Positions 54,605-62,455 of a stretch of DNA of 62,455 nt are shown here, piece after piece (position 1 is the stretch's first letter; every line of letters begins with the position of its first letter). This stretch comes from Promethearchaeota archaeon (GTDB lineage Archaea; Asgardarchaeota; Lokiarchaeia; Sigynarchaeales; SOKP01). Position numbers and translations under genes: made by a program. The stretch is from positions 1 through 62,455 of the forward strand of contig JAUWBH010000012.1 in assembly GCA_030605085.1 (NCBI GenBank), given 5' to 3'. Under the pieces are notes generated by a model. It saw only the letters and a program-made list of their open reading frames with translations, ran no database searches and was not told the DNA's origin.

Positions 54605-54928
54605 ATGGATAAAAACGAACTTATAATAAAATTAAAAGAATTTAAACAACAGGTTATTAAAAAATATGGAGTAAAAAAGATCATTTTATTCGGAAGTTAT
54701 TCCAAAAATATAGCAAGTGAAGATAGTGATGTAGATTTAATAATCGTCGGTGATTTTGAAGACAAAGGAAATCTACAACGAGCACCAATTTTTTACAAAG
54801 AATGGCATTTGGTTCAAAATATTGATTTGCCGGTTGATATTATTTGCTATACATCCGAAGAATTTGACAAACTTAAAAATCAAATAACTATTGTAAAGGA
54901 AGCAGTTGAAGAAGGATTGGAAATTTAA
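54605..54928 (+). CDS. MNT-type nucleotidyltransferase (HEPN/MNT system family)
   Basis: 107 residues. The polymerase-beta-like nucleotidyltransferase motif is complete: ILFGSYSKNIASEDSDVDLI (GS...DxD), and a third acidic strand lies in DLPVDIICY. Small proteins of this kind are the antitoxin (AMPylating) half of HEPN-MNT pairs. I start at the ATG at 54605 because AGGTG lies 8 nt before it. The frame extends 21 codons further upstream, and that extension (MIDEVNKWFNLAESDYRKG) looks like the first helix of a HEPN protein, so the partner may have been lost by deletion. No intact HEPN gene is adjacent. Confidence 0.78.
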   Translation: MDKNELIIKLKEFKQQVIKKYGVKKIILFGSYSKNIASEDSDVDLIIVGDFEDKGNLQRAPIFYKEWHLVQNIDLPVDIICYTSEEFDKLKNQITIVKEAVEEGLEI

Positions 54929-55082
54929 TATTGAAAAATTATAATAAGAGATAATAGATTGAAAAGGAGTTAAAATTAATTATTCTTCTTTTTCTATAGA
55001 TATTATTATTAGAATTTAAATAAATCCTAAATGTTTAGATTGTATGGTATTCAAAATTTGGGTATATCTTGAGACGATCTGT

Positions 55083-55931
55083 CTAGTTAGATTCTCTTGG
55101 GGGTCCCTGTCTTACTCTTTCAAGCATTTTTTCTGCAGAATTCTTAAACCTAAAAAGATCAATATTTTCACACCACCAAGTAACCCCAATTTCTTTATAT
55201 GGCTTTAGAACATTAATCCCTTCAGAAGAACTACTTGGTGTATCTCCAGCTATAATAATATCAAATCTATTAGAATCCTTTCGATTCTTATTTACTAAGC
55301 TTATTATCTGTTTTATGTCTCCTTGAGTTAATTTTTGAGGCCAATCGGCATGAATGGGAAATACTCCATCAAACTTGGAAGCCCTTAAGAAAGGTTTTTT
55401 ATTAGGCCACATCCCTGCTACCCAAATTGGAATTTTTCCATTAACTGGTGTTGGTAAAAACTTTACATTTTTAATTTTGTAATGATCTCCCTCGTAACTA
55501 AAATCATTTCCTGACAACAACCCAAGCAGTATGTCTAATCCTTCATCTAGTTTTTTCGCACGTATATTATTGTCAAATTCTTCTCCAAAAGTTACAAAAT
55601 CATATTCTGGAGCACCCAATCCAACACCAAGGATTAACCGCCCATTAGAGAGGTGATCTAATGAAACTATTTCACGAGCAAGTTTCCAAGGTCTTCTTCT
55701 TGAGATTGGAGTTATTAATGGACCTATTTTGATTTTCTCAGTTTTCATTGCTATTGCAGAAAGAGCTATCCAAGGATCAATAACGGGTACATTTAAACCT
55801 TCCATGAACACTAAATGATCCCACAGAAAAAAACCATCCCAACCTGCGTTTTCTGCTTCCTTAGCAACTTCTGCAAGATCAAGTGGGTTGTAAGAATATC
55901 CAAAATTGGGAGTATAAACTGCAAATTTCAA
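55083..55931 (-). CDS. luciferase-like (F420/FMN) oxidoreductase
   Basis: 282 residues of the bacterial-luciferase-like monooxygenase family: MKFAVYTPNFGYSYNPLDLA, EAENAGWDGFFLWDHLV, IKIGPLITPISRRRPWKLAR, GRLILGVGLGAPEYDF, and IPIWVAGMWPNKKPFLRASK. In archaea such TIM-barrel enzymes often use coenzyme F420. No membrane segments. Gene stands alone between the nucleotidyltransferase and the phosphatase. Substrate unknown. Confidence 0.85.
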   Translation of the reverse strand: MKFAVYTPNFGYSYNPLDLAEVAKEAENAGWDGFFLWDHLVFMEGLNVPVIDPWIALSAIAMKTEKIKIGPLITPISRRRPWKLAREIVSLDHLSNGRLILGVGLGAPEYDFVTFGEEFDNNIRAKKLDEGLDILLGLLSGNDFSYEGDHYKIKNVKFLPTPVNGKIPIWVAGMWPNKKPFLRASKFDGVFPIHADWPQKLTQGDIKQIISLVNKNRKDSNRFDIIIAGDTPSSSSEGINVLKPYKEIGVTWWCENIDLFRFKNSAEKMLERVRQGPPRESN

Positions 55932-56166
55932 TTATCCCACCTCAGTAATTTTAATAGATCGTTGCTCATTTGAATCAATCTTTTATTTAAAACAATTTAA
56001 TAGAATTTTTAAATAATAAAATAAAAAAAAGGAGTTAAAATTATTTATTTTTCTATTTCTAAGGATATTATTATTAGAAATTTAAACAAATTCCTAAACC
56101 TTTAGATTATATGCTTAATTAGCTTAATTATCTGTGTTCGTGTTTGTTCAATTAGATAGTTCCATT

Positions 56167-56625
56167 ATGTCGGAATCAGAATATGTTTTTGAAATTCGTA
56201 AAAACTTATTTATCGGTGGATATTGGCCTGGATTAAATTTCAAAAGGCTTAAAGAAATAGGTATAACTGCGATAGTCAATTTAATGGAGGAAAATTTGTA
56301 TGACCCTCGTCCTCACGGAATCGCTTATTTATTCAGAGGTTTTGCAGATGATTGGTATGTACCACACGAATACTTAGGAGAAATTTTTGAGTTTATTGAT
56401 AAGCATATTAAGGAAAAAAAAGGAAAGGTTCTAGTTCATTGTGCTAGAGGTGTTTCGAGAAGTGGGGGGATTGTAGCAGCATGGTTATTAAAGGAACACA
56501 ACAATTGGACTTGGGCTGAAGCTATCGATTATGTCTCAAAATCTCGATTAATTTATCCTGCTATTGAAATAAAAGAATCAGTCCTTAAATACTTCTTAAA
56601 AGTTAAGAATCAGAAAAGAAAATAA
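56167..56625 (+). CDS. dual-specificity protein phosphatase
   Basis: 152 residues, a single DSP domain. The active site is H91-C92-x5-R98 (VLVHCARGVSRSGGIVAAWL), with a general-acid Asp in FRGFADDWYVPH (D61/D62) and the usual N-terminal strand LFIGGYWPGLNFKRLKEIGI. It would dephosphorylate phospho-Tyr/Ser/Thr or an RNA/lipid phosphate. The frame can be extended to a GTG at 56134, but the ATG at 56167 gives the usual domain start. Its last codons are included in the duplicated block that recurs at 57907. Confidence 0.88.
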   Translation: MSESEYVFEIRKNLFIGGYWPGLNFKRLKEIGITAIVNLMEENLYDPRPHGIAYLFRGFADDWYVPHEYLGEIFEFIDKHIKEKKGKVLVHCARGVSRSGGIVAAWLLKEHNNWTWAEAIDYVSKSRLIYPAIEIKESVLKYFLKVKNQKRK

Positions 56626-56816
56626 CTATTTGATTTTTTTCTTTTCATTAATTCTTATTTTTCTTGCTTTAAAAAGATTTTTTCAATTCTTTCTGGCATT
56701 ACGAATCCTACATAAAAAACTATGGCACACGAGAGAATGATAATCCTATTTATTATCATGGTTATGATTATTTCCATTACAGCTCCTATAATAAATAATA
56801 TAAATGCAAAAAGAAG
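56611..56816 (-). pseudogene. displaced 3' end of the membrane-protein gene at 57952 (with phosphatase end)
   Basis: 206 nt that match 57907-58113 at roughly nine bases in ten. The block contains the last four codons of the phosphatase gene and the last 50 or so codons of the seven-helix membrane protein (minus strand). The two copies bracket the ferredoxin-nitroreductase gene. In this copy the membrane-protein frame has no upstream part. Confidence 0.87.
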
Positions 56817-56883
56817 TCAGATGTCTTTGTTTGAAAAAAATCAGATGTCAAAAAAAAAAAAATAAATCAGATGTCTTTGTTTG
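56817..56883. repeat. short direct repeats at the edge of the duplicated block
   Basis: TCAGATGTCTTTGTTTG at 56817-56833 and again at 56867-56883, with a partial unit (TCAGATGTC) at 56841-56849, separated by A-runs. They start exactly where the 206-nt duplication ends, so they may mark the recombination junction. The remaining spacer to 57060 holds no gene. Confidence 0.7.
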
Positions 56884-57060
56884 GGCTTTACTTCGAGATA
56901 TTCAATAAATAATTAGTATAAAGAAATTTTTATTAAATAATCCCTTGCCTTTTTTGGGAATTACAAATTTCCGTTTTCATTGATAGATTCTAGATATTTA
57001 CTAATTATACCGAAGGTGTTATGAAAAATTACACTTGTTTGTATTTTGGAAATTTTAAAC

Positions 57061-57867
57061 TTAATCCAATCCTTTAGTTCTAAGTGGTGGGCGAGGTGGT
57101 GCTCGGTAGTATTTCGTGGAAGGATAGCCAACAGTCATAACACCCAATACTTCACCAGGAATTCTCGCAATTTTCTTTCGTATATCTTTATTTGAAGAAA
57201 GAATTATAAAAGCTAATCCTATCCAGCAAGTTCCTAGTCCTAAAGTTAGTGCACCAAACATTCCATATGTCATAGCAATAGCTGAATTCATATAATTTGA
57301 TGGAGAACTTCTATTCGAATATAGAATAATTACATGTGGTGCTTTATAAAATACCGGGTCGATACCTTTCTTTCTTTTATTTTCAAGCAATTCGCTGTAT
57401 TCTCCTGACATTGTATTTTGCCATGCATTTACAATCGATTCTGATAACATTTCAATTTTTTCTGTATCTGAAATCACAATGCACTTCATTTGTCGGACGT
57501 TACTGCCGGTGGGGGCATATCTCATCGAATCAATAATTTTTTCTAATACCTCTTTGGGAATTTTATCTTTTTTATACTGTCTAATTGACCTTTTTGCACG
57601 CATAAACTTGTACATTGTTTCATAAGAAATTAATTTATTAGGATCTTGAATTCCTTCAAAAGACAATACATCATCCTTCAATTCTTTATAAATTATTGCA
57701 TTTTGTGGACAAATGGATATACAATGACCGCATGTTATGCAGGGTCTAGAAGAACTAAAAGAAACCCGCCCCTCTCCTTTGCTTACGATTAGATTTGATA
57801 CCGGACATTCTTTTATACATAGTTTACAATTGTTACATTTTTCAATATCTATTCCTATAATCGGCAT
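57061..57867 (-). CDS. nitroreductase with N-terminal double ferredoxin domain
   Basis: 268 residues. Two [4Fe-4S] motifs at the N terminus: CNNCKLCIKECPVS (residues about 11-24) and CITCGHCISICPQN (about 43-56). A nitroreductase-fold FMN domain follows (RSIRQYKKDKIPKEVLEKII, YAPTGSNVRQMKCIVI, and the C-terminal LGLGTCWIGLAF, VMTVGYPSTKYYRAPPR). Such fusions take electrons from ferredoxin to reduce nitro, quinone or enone groups. It is a single gene bracketed by two copies of the 3' end of the neighbouring membrane-protein gene, so it was probably inserted there. Confidence 0.88.
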   Translation of the reverse strand: MPIIGIDIEKCNNCKLCIKECPVSNLIVSKGEGRVSFSSSRPCITCGHCISICPQNAIIYKELKDDVLSFEGIQDPNKLISYETMYKFMRAKRSIRQYKKDKIPKEVLEKIIDSMRYAPTGSNVRQMKCIVISDTEKIEMLSESIVNAWQNTMSGEYSELLENKRKKGIDPVFYKAPHVIILYSNRSSPSNYMNSAIAMTYGMFGALTLGLGTCWIGLAFIILSSNKDIRKKIARIPGEVLGVMTVGYPSTKYYRAPPRPPLRTKGLD

Positions 57868-57951
57868 AATTTATAATTAATACTTTTTTGGCTTTTTACT
57901 TCCCTTTCAGAAAAGAAAATAACTATTTGATTTTTTTCTTTTCATTAATTC

Positions 57952-58665
57952 TTATTTTTCTTGCTTTAAAAAGATTTTTTCAATTCTTTCTGGCATTATG
58001 AATCCTACATAAAAAACTATGACACACGAGAGAATGATTATCCTGTTTATGATCATAGTCATAATTATTTCCATTACAGCCCCTATAAGAAATAATGTAA
58101 ACGCTAAAAGAAGGAATTTCCCTCTCAATCTAGGTTTCGGATCGTTAAGTTTTATAGTTTTAATTGAAAATAAAAACCCCGTAATTAGAAAAACTGATAA
58201 AATGTAGAAAAAAAATAGCTGAGTTATTGGTCCCAAATCAACATCGACAGGACTTAATTTCTCTCCCACCATTGAAATGTCCGTAAATAAGAAATAAAAA
58301 ATAAGGATCTCAAGAATGCCTGAAATTATCGAATTAACGATTATTACCGTTGTTTTATTTCTTATTTGTATGAGGTCTGTCATTACAATTAACCACAATG
58401 TTAAAAAGAAGGGGAGAAAAGCACAATTAATGATAATATACGCTTCAATCGAAATTCCCGTATCGTTAAATAACGCGACTAAAAAACTTATAGCTGATGG
58501 CCACCAAGGTTCGGAAATTCCAAACCATGCAATTCCGGTTAAGATAAAATTCTTGTCTTTAGCTTTCCAATATTTTAATAGTATTTTTAAACCTACTATT
58601 ATAAAGATACCGACAACGATAAGACTAAAAACTCCGTAATATATTATTGTAGCGGTTATTGCCAT
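57952..58665 (-). CDS. integral membrane protein with about seven segments
   Basis: 237 residues. Hydrophobic segments start near residues 6, 40, 73, 104, 146, 181 and 205 (for example IYYGVFSLIVVGIFIIVGL; AYIIINCAFLPFFLTLWLIV), joined by short loops with PRLRGK near residue 176. The N terminus is probably outside. It resembles archaeal seven-helix sensor-like proteins of unknown function; I cannot name a family. Its 3' end is duplicated at 56611. Confidence 0.65.
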   Translation of the reverse strand: MAITATIIYYGVFSLIVVGIFIIVGLKILLKYWKAKDKNFILTGIAWFGISEPWWPSAISFLVALFNDTGISIEAYIIINCAFLPFFLTLWLIVMTDLIQIRNKTTVIIVNSIISGILEILIFYFLFTDISMVGEKLSPVDVDLGPITQLFFFYILSVFLITGFLFSIKTIKLNDPKPRLRGKFLLLAFTLFLIGAVMEIIMTMIINRIIILSCVIVFYVGFIMPERIEKIFLKQEK

Positions 58666-58736
58666 AAGTAATCATCGAATAATTGTAAACAAATTAATTA
58701 TAATATTTTTAATATATAAATATTTTTAAGAAATTA

Positions 58737-59180
58737 TCATATTTTTTTAACATCTTTCTTGTCGAATATTAAAGCGCTCTTAACTTCAATTACTTTATTA
58801 ATTTCTCTTAACTCTTTATAGAGATAACCGAGGTTTTTAACCGAGTTTATGTCGGACGGATCCAGCTCTAAAACTCGCTTGTAAGCTTTTTCTGTCCTTT
58901 TGTAATCTCCTTTATTATAACAAATGATCGCAAAACGCCTCCACACGGTTGGGTTGAAATTAGTTTTTAGCGCACGCTCAAATTCCTCCTCGCTTGAAAG
59001 TAGTTTTTTAACGTCGATTCTTATTAATTTTGTATAGCAATCGCAACAAAAAAATTGTAAGTAGGGATTGTCCCAAAGCCTATGCATTTTCTCTTCAGGT
59101 AAGAGAAGGTTTGCTTTTTCGAATTCGTCATAATCTAATTGCCTTTTGCACTGCCAGCAAAGTTTTTCATTTAGAGTCAT
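58737..59180 (-). CDS. zinc-ribbon/TPR protein
   Basis: 147 residues. The N terminus has two Cys pairs, CWQC (residues 9-12) and CCDC (about 45-48), suited to one zinc ion. The C-terminal half has two TPR-like units (RFAIICYNKGDYKRTEKAYK, then DPSDINSVKNLGYLYKEL). Function unknown, probably a small interaction protein. Separate transcription unit. Confidence 0.65.
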   Translation of the reverse strand: MTLNEKLCWQCKRQLDYDEFEKANLLLPEEKMHRLWDNPYLQFFCCDCYTKLIRIDVKKLLSSEEEFERALKTNFNPTVWRRFAIICYNKGDYKRTEKAYKRVLELDPSDINSVKNLGYLYKELREINKVIEVKSALIFDKKDVKKI

Positions 59181-59596
59181 TTAATCTTAAAAAATTAGTA
59201 TTATTCATTTTAAATATAATAATTATCTTTTAAAAACTAATTTTATTCGCAAAAAAAGAATTCTATAGCAAAATAAAGACTTAATTAATTGGTTTGAATT
59301 AAGAATTATAACATTAAGTATGTAATTCAAATTAACTTTCTTAAATCCATTTCTATCCCCTTTTTGTAATAAATTTTGTTGAATATACAACCATCCGCTA
59401 TTTTTTTTTGCCTTATCGATATTCAATTTTTTCATTCTAAGGCAAACCATTGAGAATAAAAAGAATTTTCAAAACTTGTTAGATATCGTGCTCTTCTCTC
59501 AATTTAAAAAGAAATATAGATCTTTTAACAGAAAAAAATTAGAAAATACTATCTACTGTAAAGGAGCGAGTATTCTTGGGCGATCTGGACAAATAT
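59181..59596. other. intergenic region without a convincing gene
   Basis: About 415 bases, strongly A+T-rich. A 75-codon frame on the minus strand (59223-59450) has random composition and no ribosome binding site, so I do not call it. No repeat or RNA structure seen. Confidence 0.4.
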
Positions 59597-60097
59597 TTAT
59601 AAAACGAGCCATTCCTTCAATGGATTTTTAATAGGAGGTCCTAAAGATTGAAAAGAAGGATGCTTAAAATGTTCATCGCAAGTATATAAAACATTAACAT
59701 CTTTATAAAGCGGTAAAACACAAAGAAAATCCCAAATATGTATATTACTTCGATTACTAAGATTGATCGCCTGTTTTAAATTTTCGGGGGTAATTTGATG
59801 CCAATGCATAAATTTTGCTTGTAATAATTTAAAGCAATATTCTTGAACAAATTCTTTTGGCAATCGCATTCCACGAAATCCCAATACATGATAAATTTCA
59901 CTAAGTTGATGATATGTCATAGAAATTTCGTTTTGACTAATTTTTTGCGTTATAAAATCGCTAGAGAGTTTATGTAATTGAAGTGCTCTCTTATAATCAG
60001 AATTATTTGGGGTTTTTGAAGGATTTGGGGCTTTTTGGGCAAAAATCCAAAGTTCTGTATCAATGAATATTGCCAATTTAACCACCAATATCGTCAT
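59597..60097 (-). CDS. PIN-domain toxin (VapC-like)
   Basis: 166 residues. The first PIN strand and acid are in AIFIDTELWIF. A middle acidic helix follows (SQNEISMTYHQLSEIYHVLG, with the E of EIY), and the final strand is HIWDFLCVLPLYKDVNVLYT with the following CDEHF. PIN domains are Mg-dependent RNases, typically cutting tRNA or rRNA. The start is uncertain: the ATG at 60097 overlaps the antitoxin stop by 20 nt, but a TTG after GGTGGTTAAA (just past the antitoxin stop) would also serve. The C terminus is long for VapC. It forms an operon with the gene upstream. Confidence 0.75.
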   Translation of the reverse strand: MTILVVKLAIFIDTELWIFAQKAPNPSKTPNNSDYKRALQLHKLSSDFITQKISQNEISMTYHQLSEIYHVLGFRGMRLPKEFVQEYCFKLLQAKFMHWHQITPENLKQAINLSNRSNIHIWDFLCVLPLYKDVNVLYTCDEHFKHPSFQSLGPPIKNPLKEWLVL

Positions 60098-60350
60098 AAT
60101 CGTATTCTTTAAAATCTTCGGGTTTAGCGCCAAAAAACTTCTGTTCTATTAAAGAAAGAAATGATTTCCTATCTTTCTCTATTTCTGCCTGTTCTGTTTT
60201 TTTATCTAATAATTCGTTTTTTTCTAGCATGTGTATAATAGCCTCTTCTAAAGTAATTCTCTTACCCCTTTGTTTAGCTAATTCTCCTACTAATCGATGT
60301 AATCGTTCCAAAGTTGATTTCGAAACTTTAATTGTTGTCGTTTTACTCAT
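60078..60350 (-). CDS. antitoxin-like protein of the VapB type
   Basis: 90 residues. The N terminus reads like a ribbon-helix-helix DNA-binding unit (KTTTIKVSKSTLERLHRLVG, ITLEEAIIHMLEKNELLDKK). The C terminus is acidic (KPEDFKEYDYDDIGG), as needed to block a PIN active site. It overlaps the PIN gene, so translation is coupled, and it probably represses its own promoter through the repeats upstream. Confidence 0.75.
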   Translation of the reverse strand: MSKTTTIKVSKSTLERLHRLVGELAKQRGKRITLEEAIIHMLEKNELLDKKTEQAEIEKDRKSFLSLIEQKFFGAKPEDFKEYDYDDIGG

Positions 60351-60352
60351 AT

Positions 60353-60387
60353 AATATATAAAGTATATAAAGTATATAAAATATACC
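60353..60387 (-). promoter_or_regulatory. repeat-rich promoter of the VapBC-like operon
   Basis: Directly upstream of the antitoxin ATG the sequence holds three or four copies of TATATAAAG/TATATAAAA at 10-nt spacing. The same tract would serve as TATA box and as a site for cooperative RHH antitoxin binding, one dimer per turn of helix. Confidence 0.45.
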
Positions 60388-60573
60388 GAAATTCTAACGA
60401 AATTTATAATAAAGAAAAACGATAGAAAAGCAATATATGATTTAAAAATTTTTAAAACTTCTTATTCCTTGAATCCAAAATACAATTATTTTTTTTCCCT
60501 GAAGGATTCTTTAAAGTATTATAATATTAATAAAAAAAGATTTAAGTTTAAATTAAGAAATCCTATCATTTCC

Positions 60574-61239
60574 TTATTTTTCTTGCCATATTTCGTTTTT
60601 GAATATATTCAATGCGATTAGGAAGAACCATATATCAATGCCCCATATAATTATAAATTCCATTGCTAAAAAAAACGGTGGGGCAGGTTCTACATAAAGA
60701 AGTACTAGAGCAAGTACTATCCAAATTATATCGATAAGAATTATTAAAAAACCGAAATATCCAATTGATTTCTCGTAGTCTGGATGCTTAATTATCTCAA
60801 TAGATATCAGAATTATAGCTGGGATGGAACCTAGAAAATATACTGATGCCCAAAATAGATGTTCGTAAAGAAACTCTTCCGAATAAATACCACACATTAA
60901 CCAACCAAAACCTAAAATAATACCGAAAATTTGACCTATGATTAGTTTAACATTTTTCTGCTGATCTTTTTTAAAATATGTGTAAAGTCCCCCAAAAAAC
61001 ATAATAACCGCAAGGCCTTGGATAATTTGACCGGCATTGTAATAGGCAGCGCCTTCTGCTGTGTTGTAACCTTGACTTGAATTTCCTAGGTCGCTGTGAT
61101 AATTCGTGAATATGGAATAAGCACCAGAAGTCTCAGTAGGCCACAAGAGACAAGCCGTGAGAATAAAAAGCAATTCCATAAGTAATATCAAAATACCAAA
61201 TATAACGCTCAATGGCCACTCAAAAATATTTTTCTTCAT
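60574..61239 (-). CDS. DUF998-like integral membrane protein
   Basis: 221 residues with about six membrane segments (for example PLSVIFGILILLMELLFILT; IIQGLAVIMFFGGLYTYF). The first outside loop has NYHSDLGNSSQGYNTAEGAA, which matches the 'yisdLGn.......fn.....G' pattern of the DUF998 group. The function of that family is unknown. Single gene, with a long 3' A+T-rich spacer toward the VapBC operon. Confidence 0.65.
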   Translation of the reverse strand: MKKNIFEWPLSVIFGILILLMELLFILTACLLWPTETSGAYSIFTNYHSDLGNSSQGYNTAEGAAYYNAGQIIQGLAVIMFFGGLYTYFKKDQQKNVKLIIGQIFGIILGFGWLMCGIYSEEFLYEHLFWASVYFLGSIPAIILISIEIIKHPDYEKSIGYFGFLIILIDIIWIVLALVLLYVEPAPPFFLAMEFIIIWGIDIWFFLIALNIFKNEIWQEK

Positions 61240-61349
61240 ATCATCACTAAGGGTTTATATGTTAATTTATTAAATTCTTAAAATTTTTAATATGAATATA
61301 ACTTTTATCTTTATCGTTAAAAAATTTCTTATTGACCATTAAATAAGTG

Positions 61350-62455
61350 ATGAAAATAAGCGAAAAGATGAATTTTTTGTTTATAATTACTGATCAACAG
61401 CGCAAGGATCATTTGAGTTGTTATAACGATAAAATGGTCTTAAAAACTCCTAACATCGACAAAATCGCGAATGAAGGCGTGAAATTTACTAATTTTTACT
61501 GTAATAACCCTATTTGTATGCCAAATCGAAGTACTATTTTTACCGGACAATACCCTTCTGTTCACGGAGTTACTACGAACGGCAGAAACTTACCTCAAGG
61601 GACTAAAACTTTTGTCGACATTTTGTTGGAATCTGGATTTTATCACACTGCAAATTTTGGAAAGATTCATTTAAATTATTTTGGGATGCCAAACAAGCAA
61701 TTTAATAGAGTTAAAGAAAGCCAAGAGTTTGCCCGACCTAAAGATTATAAAAAACTAACGAAATATTCGCCTTATTTCGGATTAGAAGAAGTAAAGATCG
61801 TCTCTGGACATGGAATATTTTGCGGACACCCAGATTATCTCAATTGGGTTGCGTCGAAAGTAAAACTCGACGAAAACCTGCAATTAAAGATGAACGTAAA
61901 ACCAACAGACACAGATAGAGATATTTTACGAAAATTTAGCAAGTTAATGATTCCCTCTAAAGAGCAATCTTTCTTAAATTTACAAGTGTTACATCATAAT
62001 GTGCCAGAAGAACTTTATTCCACCACCTTTGTTAAGGAACATACTATTAAATTCTTAAAAGATTTCGCAGATGGTAAGTATTCGAAAGATAGATTCTTCG
62101 CTTTCTGCTCGTATGGAGACCCACACCATCCATTTTCGCCACCAGGGAAATATTTTGATATGTATAAACCAGAAGATATAATTTTGCCTAAATCTTTTAA
62201 CGATAAACACGAAAAGAGCCCATCGTTTATGAAGAAACATTATGATGAGACCGTAAATACTGATGGACAACAAAAGGTCTTTTTCCTAATCCTAAGGATG
62301 TAACCGAACTTGACGCTAAGCGCGTGATTGCCGCTTCGTATGGAATGGAAAAAATGATTGATGACGCTGTAGGAGAAATCTTAGATGTCTTAGATAAAAC
62401 CGGTTTAGCAAAGAATACTGCTATTATTTATACAACTGACCACGGTGAACTTGGG
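61350..62455 (+). pseudogene. type I sulfatase, frameshifted and cut by the window end
   Basis: An alkaline-phosphatase-superfamily sulfatase: FLFIITDQQRKDHLSCYNDK with the metal Asp, and the modifiable Cys in NPICMPNRSTIFTGQYPS (C-x-P-x-R, so formylglycine would form here). SYGDPHHPFSPPGKY lies further on. At about 62270-62280 (CAACAAAAGGTC) the frame breaks: the first frame ends at 62303, while another frame continues with PNPKDVTELDAKRVIAASYG and IIYTTDHGELG to the window edge. One A lost from the A-run would explain it. No signal peptide, so cytoplasmic if functional. It would hydrolyse sulfate esters. Confidence 0.85.

Noticed and set aside
59223..59450. 75-codon minus-strand frame in the spacer upstream of the zinc-ribbon/TPR gene
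   Set aside because: Random composition, no start signals and no recognisable motif.
1..62455. tRNA, rRNA or integrase genes that could explain the insertions
   Set aside because: I looked in the longer spacers and near the island ends and found no cloverleaf-like sequence, rRNA segment or tyrosine/serine recombinase motif; a covariance-model scan would settle it.

Overview
The window looks like a chromosomal segment of an Asgard archaeon, most probably a Lokiarchaeia-type genome. The evidence is the strong A+T bias (most intergenic DNA is above 70% A+T), archaeal TATA-like promoters with short or absent ribosome binding sites, TTG/GTG starts, T-run terminators, and the gene repertoire. That repertoire includes an E2-like/JAMM protein of the ubiquitin type, a dual-specificity phosphatase, large TPR and LRR proteins, HdrB/HdrD-like CCG proteins, 2-hydroxyacyl-CoA dehydratase and beta-oxidation-type enzymes. 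The lineage is an inference from content; there is no rRNA or tRNA gene in the window.

Layout. 1-7300: 2-hydroxyacyl-CoA dehydratase subunits with a small partner, a 3-hydroxyacyl-CoA dehydrogenase fragment, two tandem HdrB-like CCG proteins, and a GlcD/GlcF-like pair (FAD oxidase plus CCG iron-sulfur protein). 7560-14230: a coiled-coil protein, an LRR protein, a second FAD oxidase, and a conspicuously GC-richer pair (molybdopterin oxidoreductase and medium-chain dehydrogenase). 14470-25590: a GH63-like hydrolase, three paralogous acetolactate-synthase-like ThDP enzymes, a TetR regulator divergent from a sugar-type transporter across a perfect palindrome, and a zinc alcohol dehydrogenase. 25860-33500: small membrane proteins, the E2-like/JAMM protein, TatD, a broken thioesterase, a very long TPR protein and a CheY-like receiver. 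33590-54380: a lipid/amino-acid type catabolic region (two saccharopine-dehydrogenase-like proteins, thiolase, two enoyl-CoA hydratases, a broken 2,4-dienoyl-CoA-reductase-like gene, a broken transporter, a D-aminoacylase). An 8-kb defence-like island (38740-46500) sits in the middle of it. 54540-62455: nucleotidyltransferase, F420/flavin luciferase-like oxidoreductase, phosphatase, ferredoxin-nitroreductase, membrane proteins, a VapBC-like pair, and a frameshifted sulfatase cut by the window end.

Two things stand out. First, at six places the 3' end of an intact gene is repeated downstream of that gene in the same orientation. In four of these a block of new DNA lies between the gene and its displaced 3' relic. 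This is the topology left by integration into gene 3' ends, yet no integrase is visible. Second, the largest such block is a defence-like island. It holds a compact four-gene operon (YwgA/Panacea-like protein, membrane protein, PD-(D/E)XK-like nuclease, and a protein with a tRNA-guanine-transglycosylase-like Zn motif). It also holds HsdR debris, a TIR-like effector and a double-HNH nuclease, the last two nested between a second pair of direct repeats.

There are many broken genes: frameshifts, an in-frame stop, a 23-nt tandem duplication, and 5' or 3' fragments. Two of the frameshifts lie in short A-runs and could be sequencing errors. The others cannot be explained that way.
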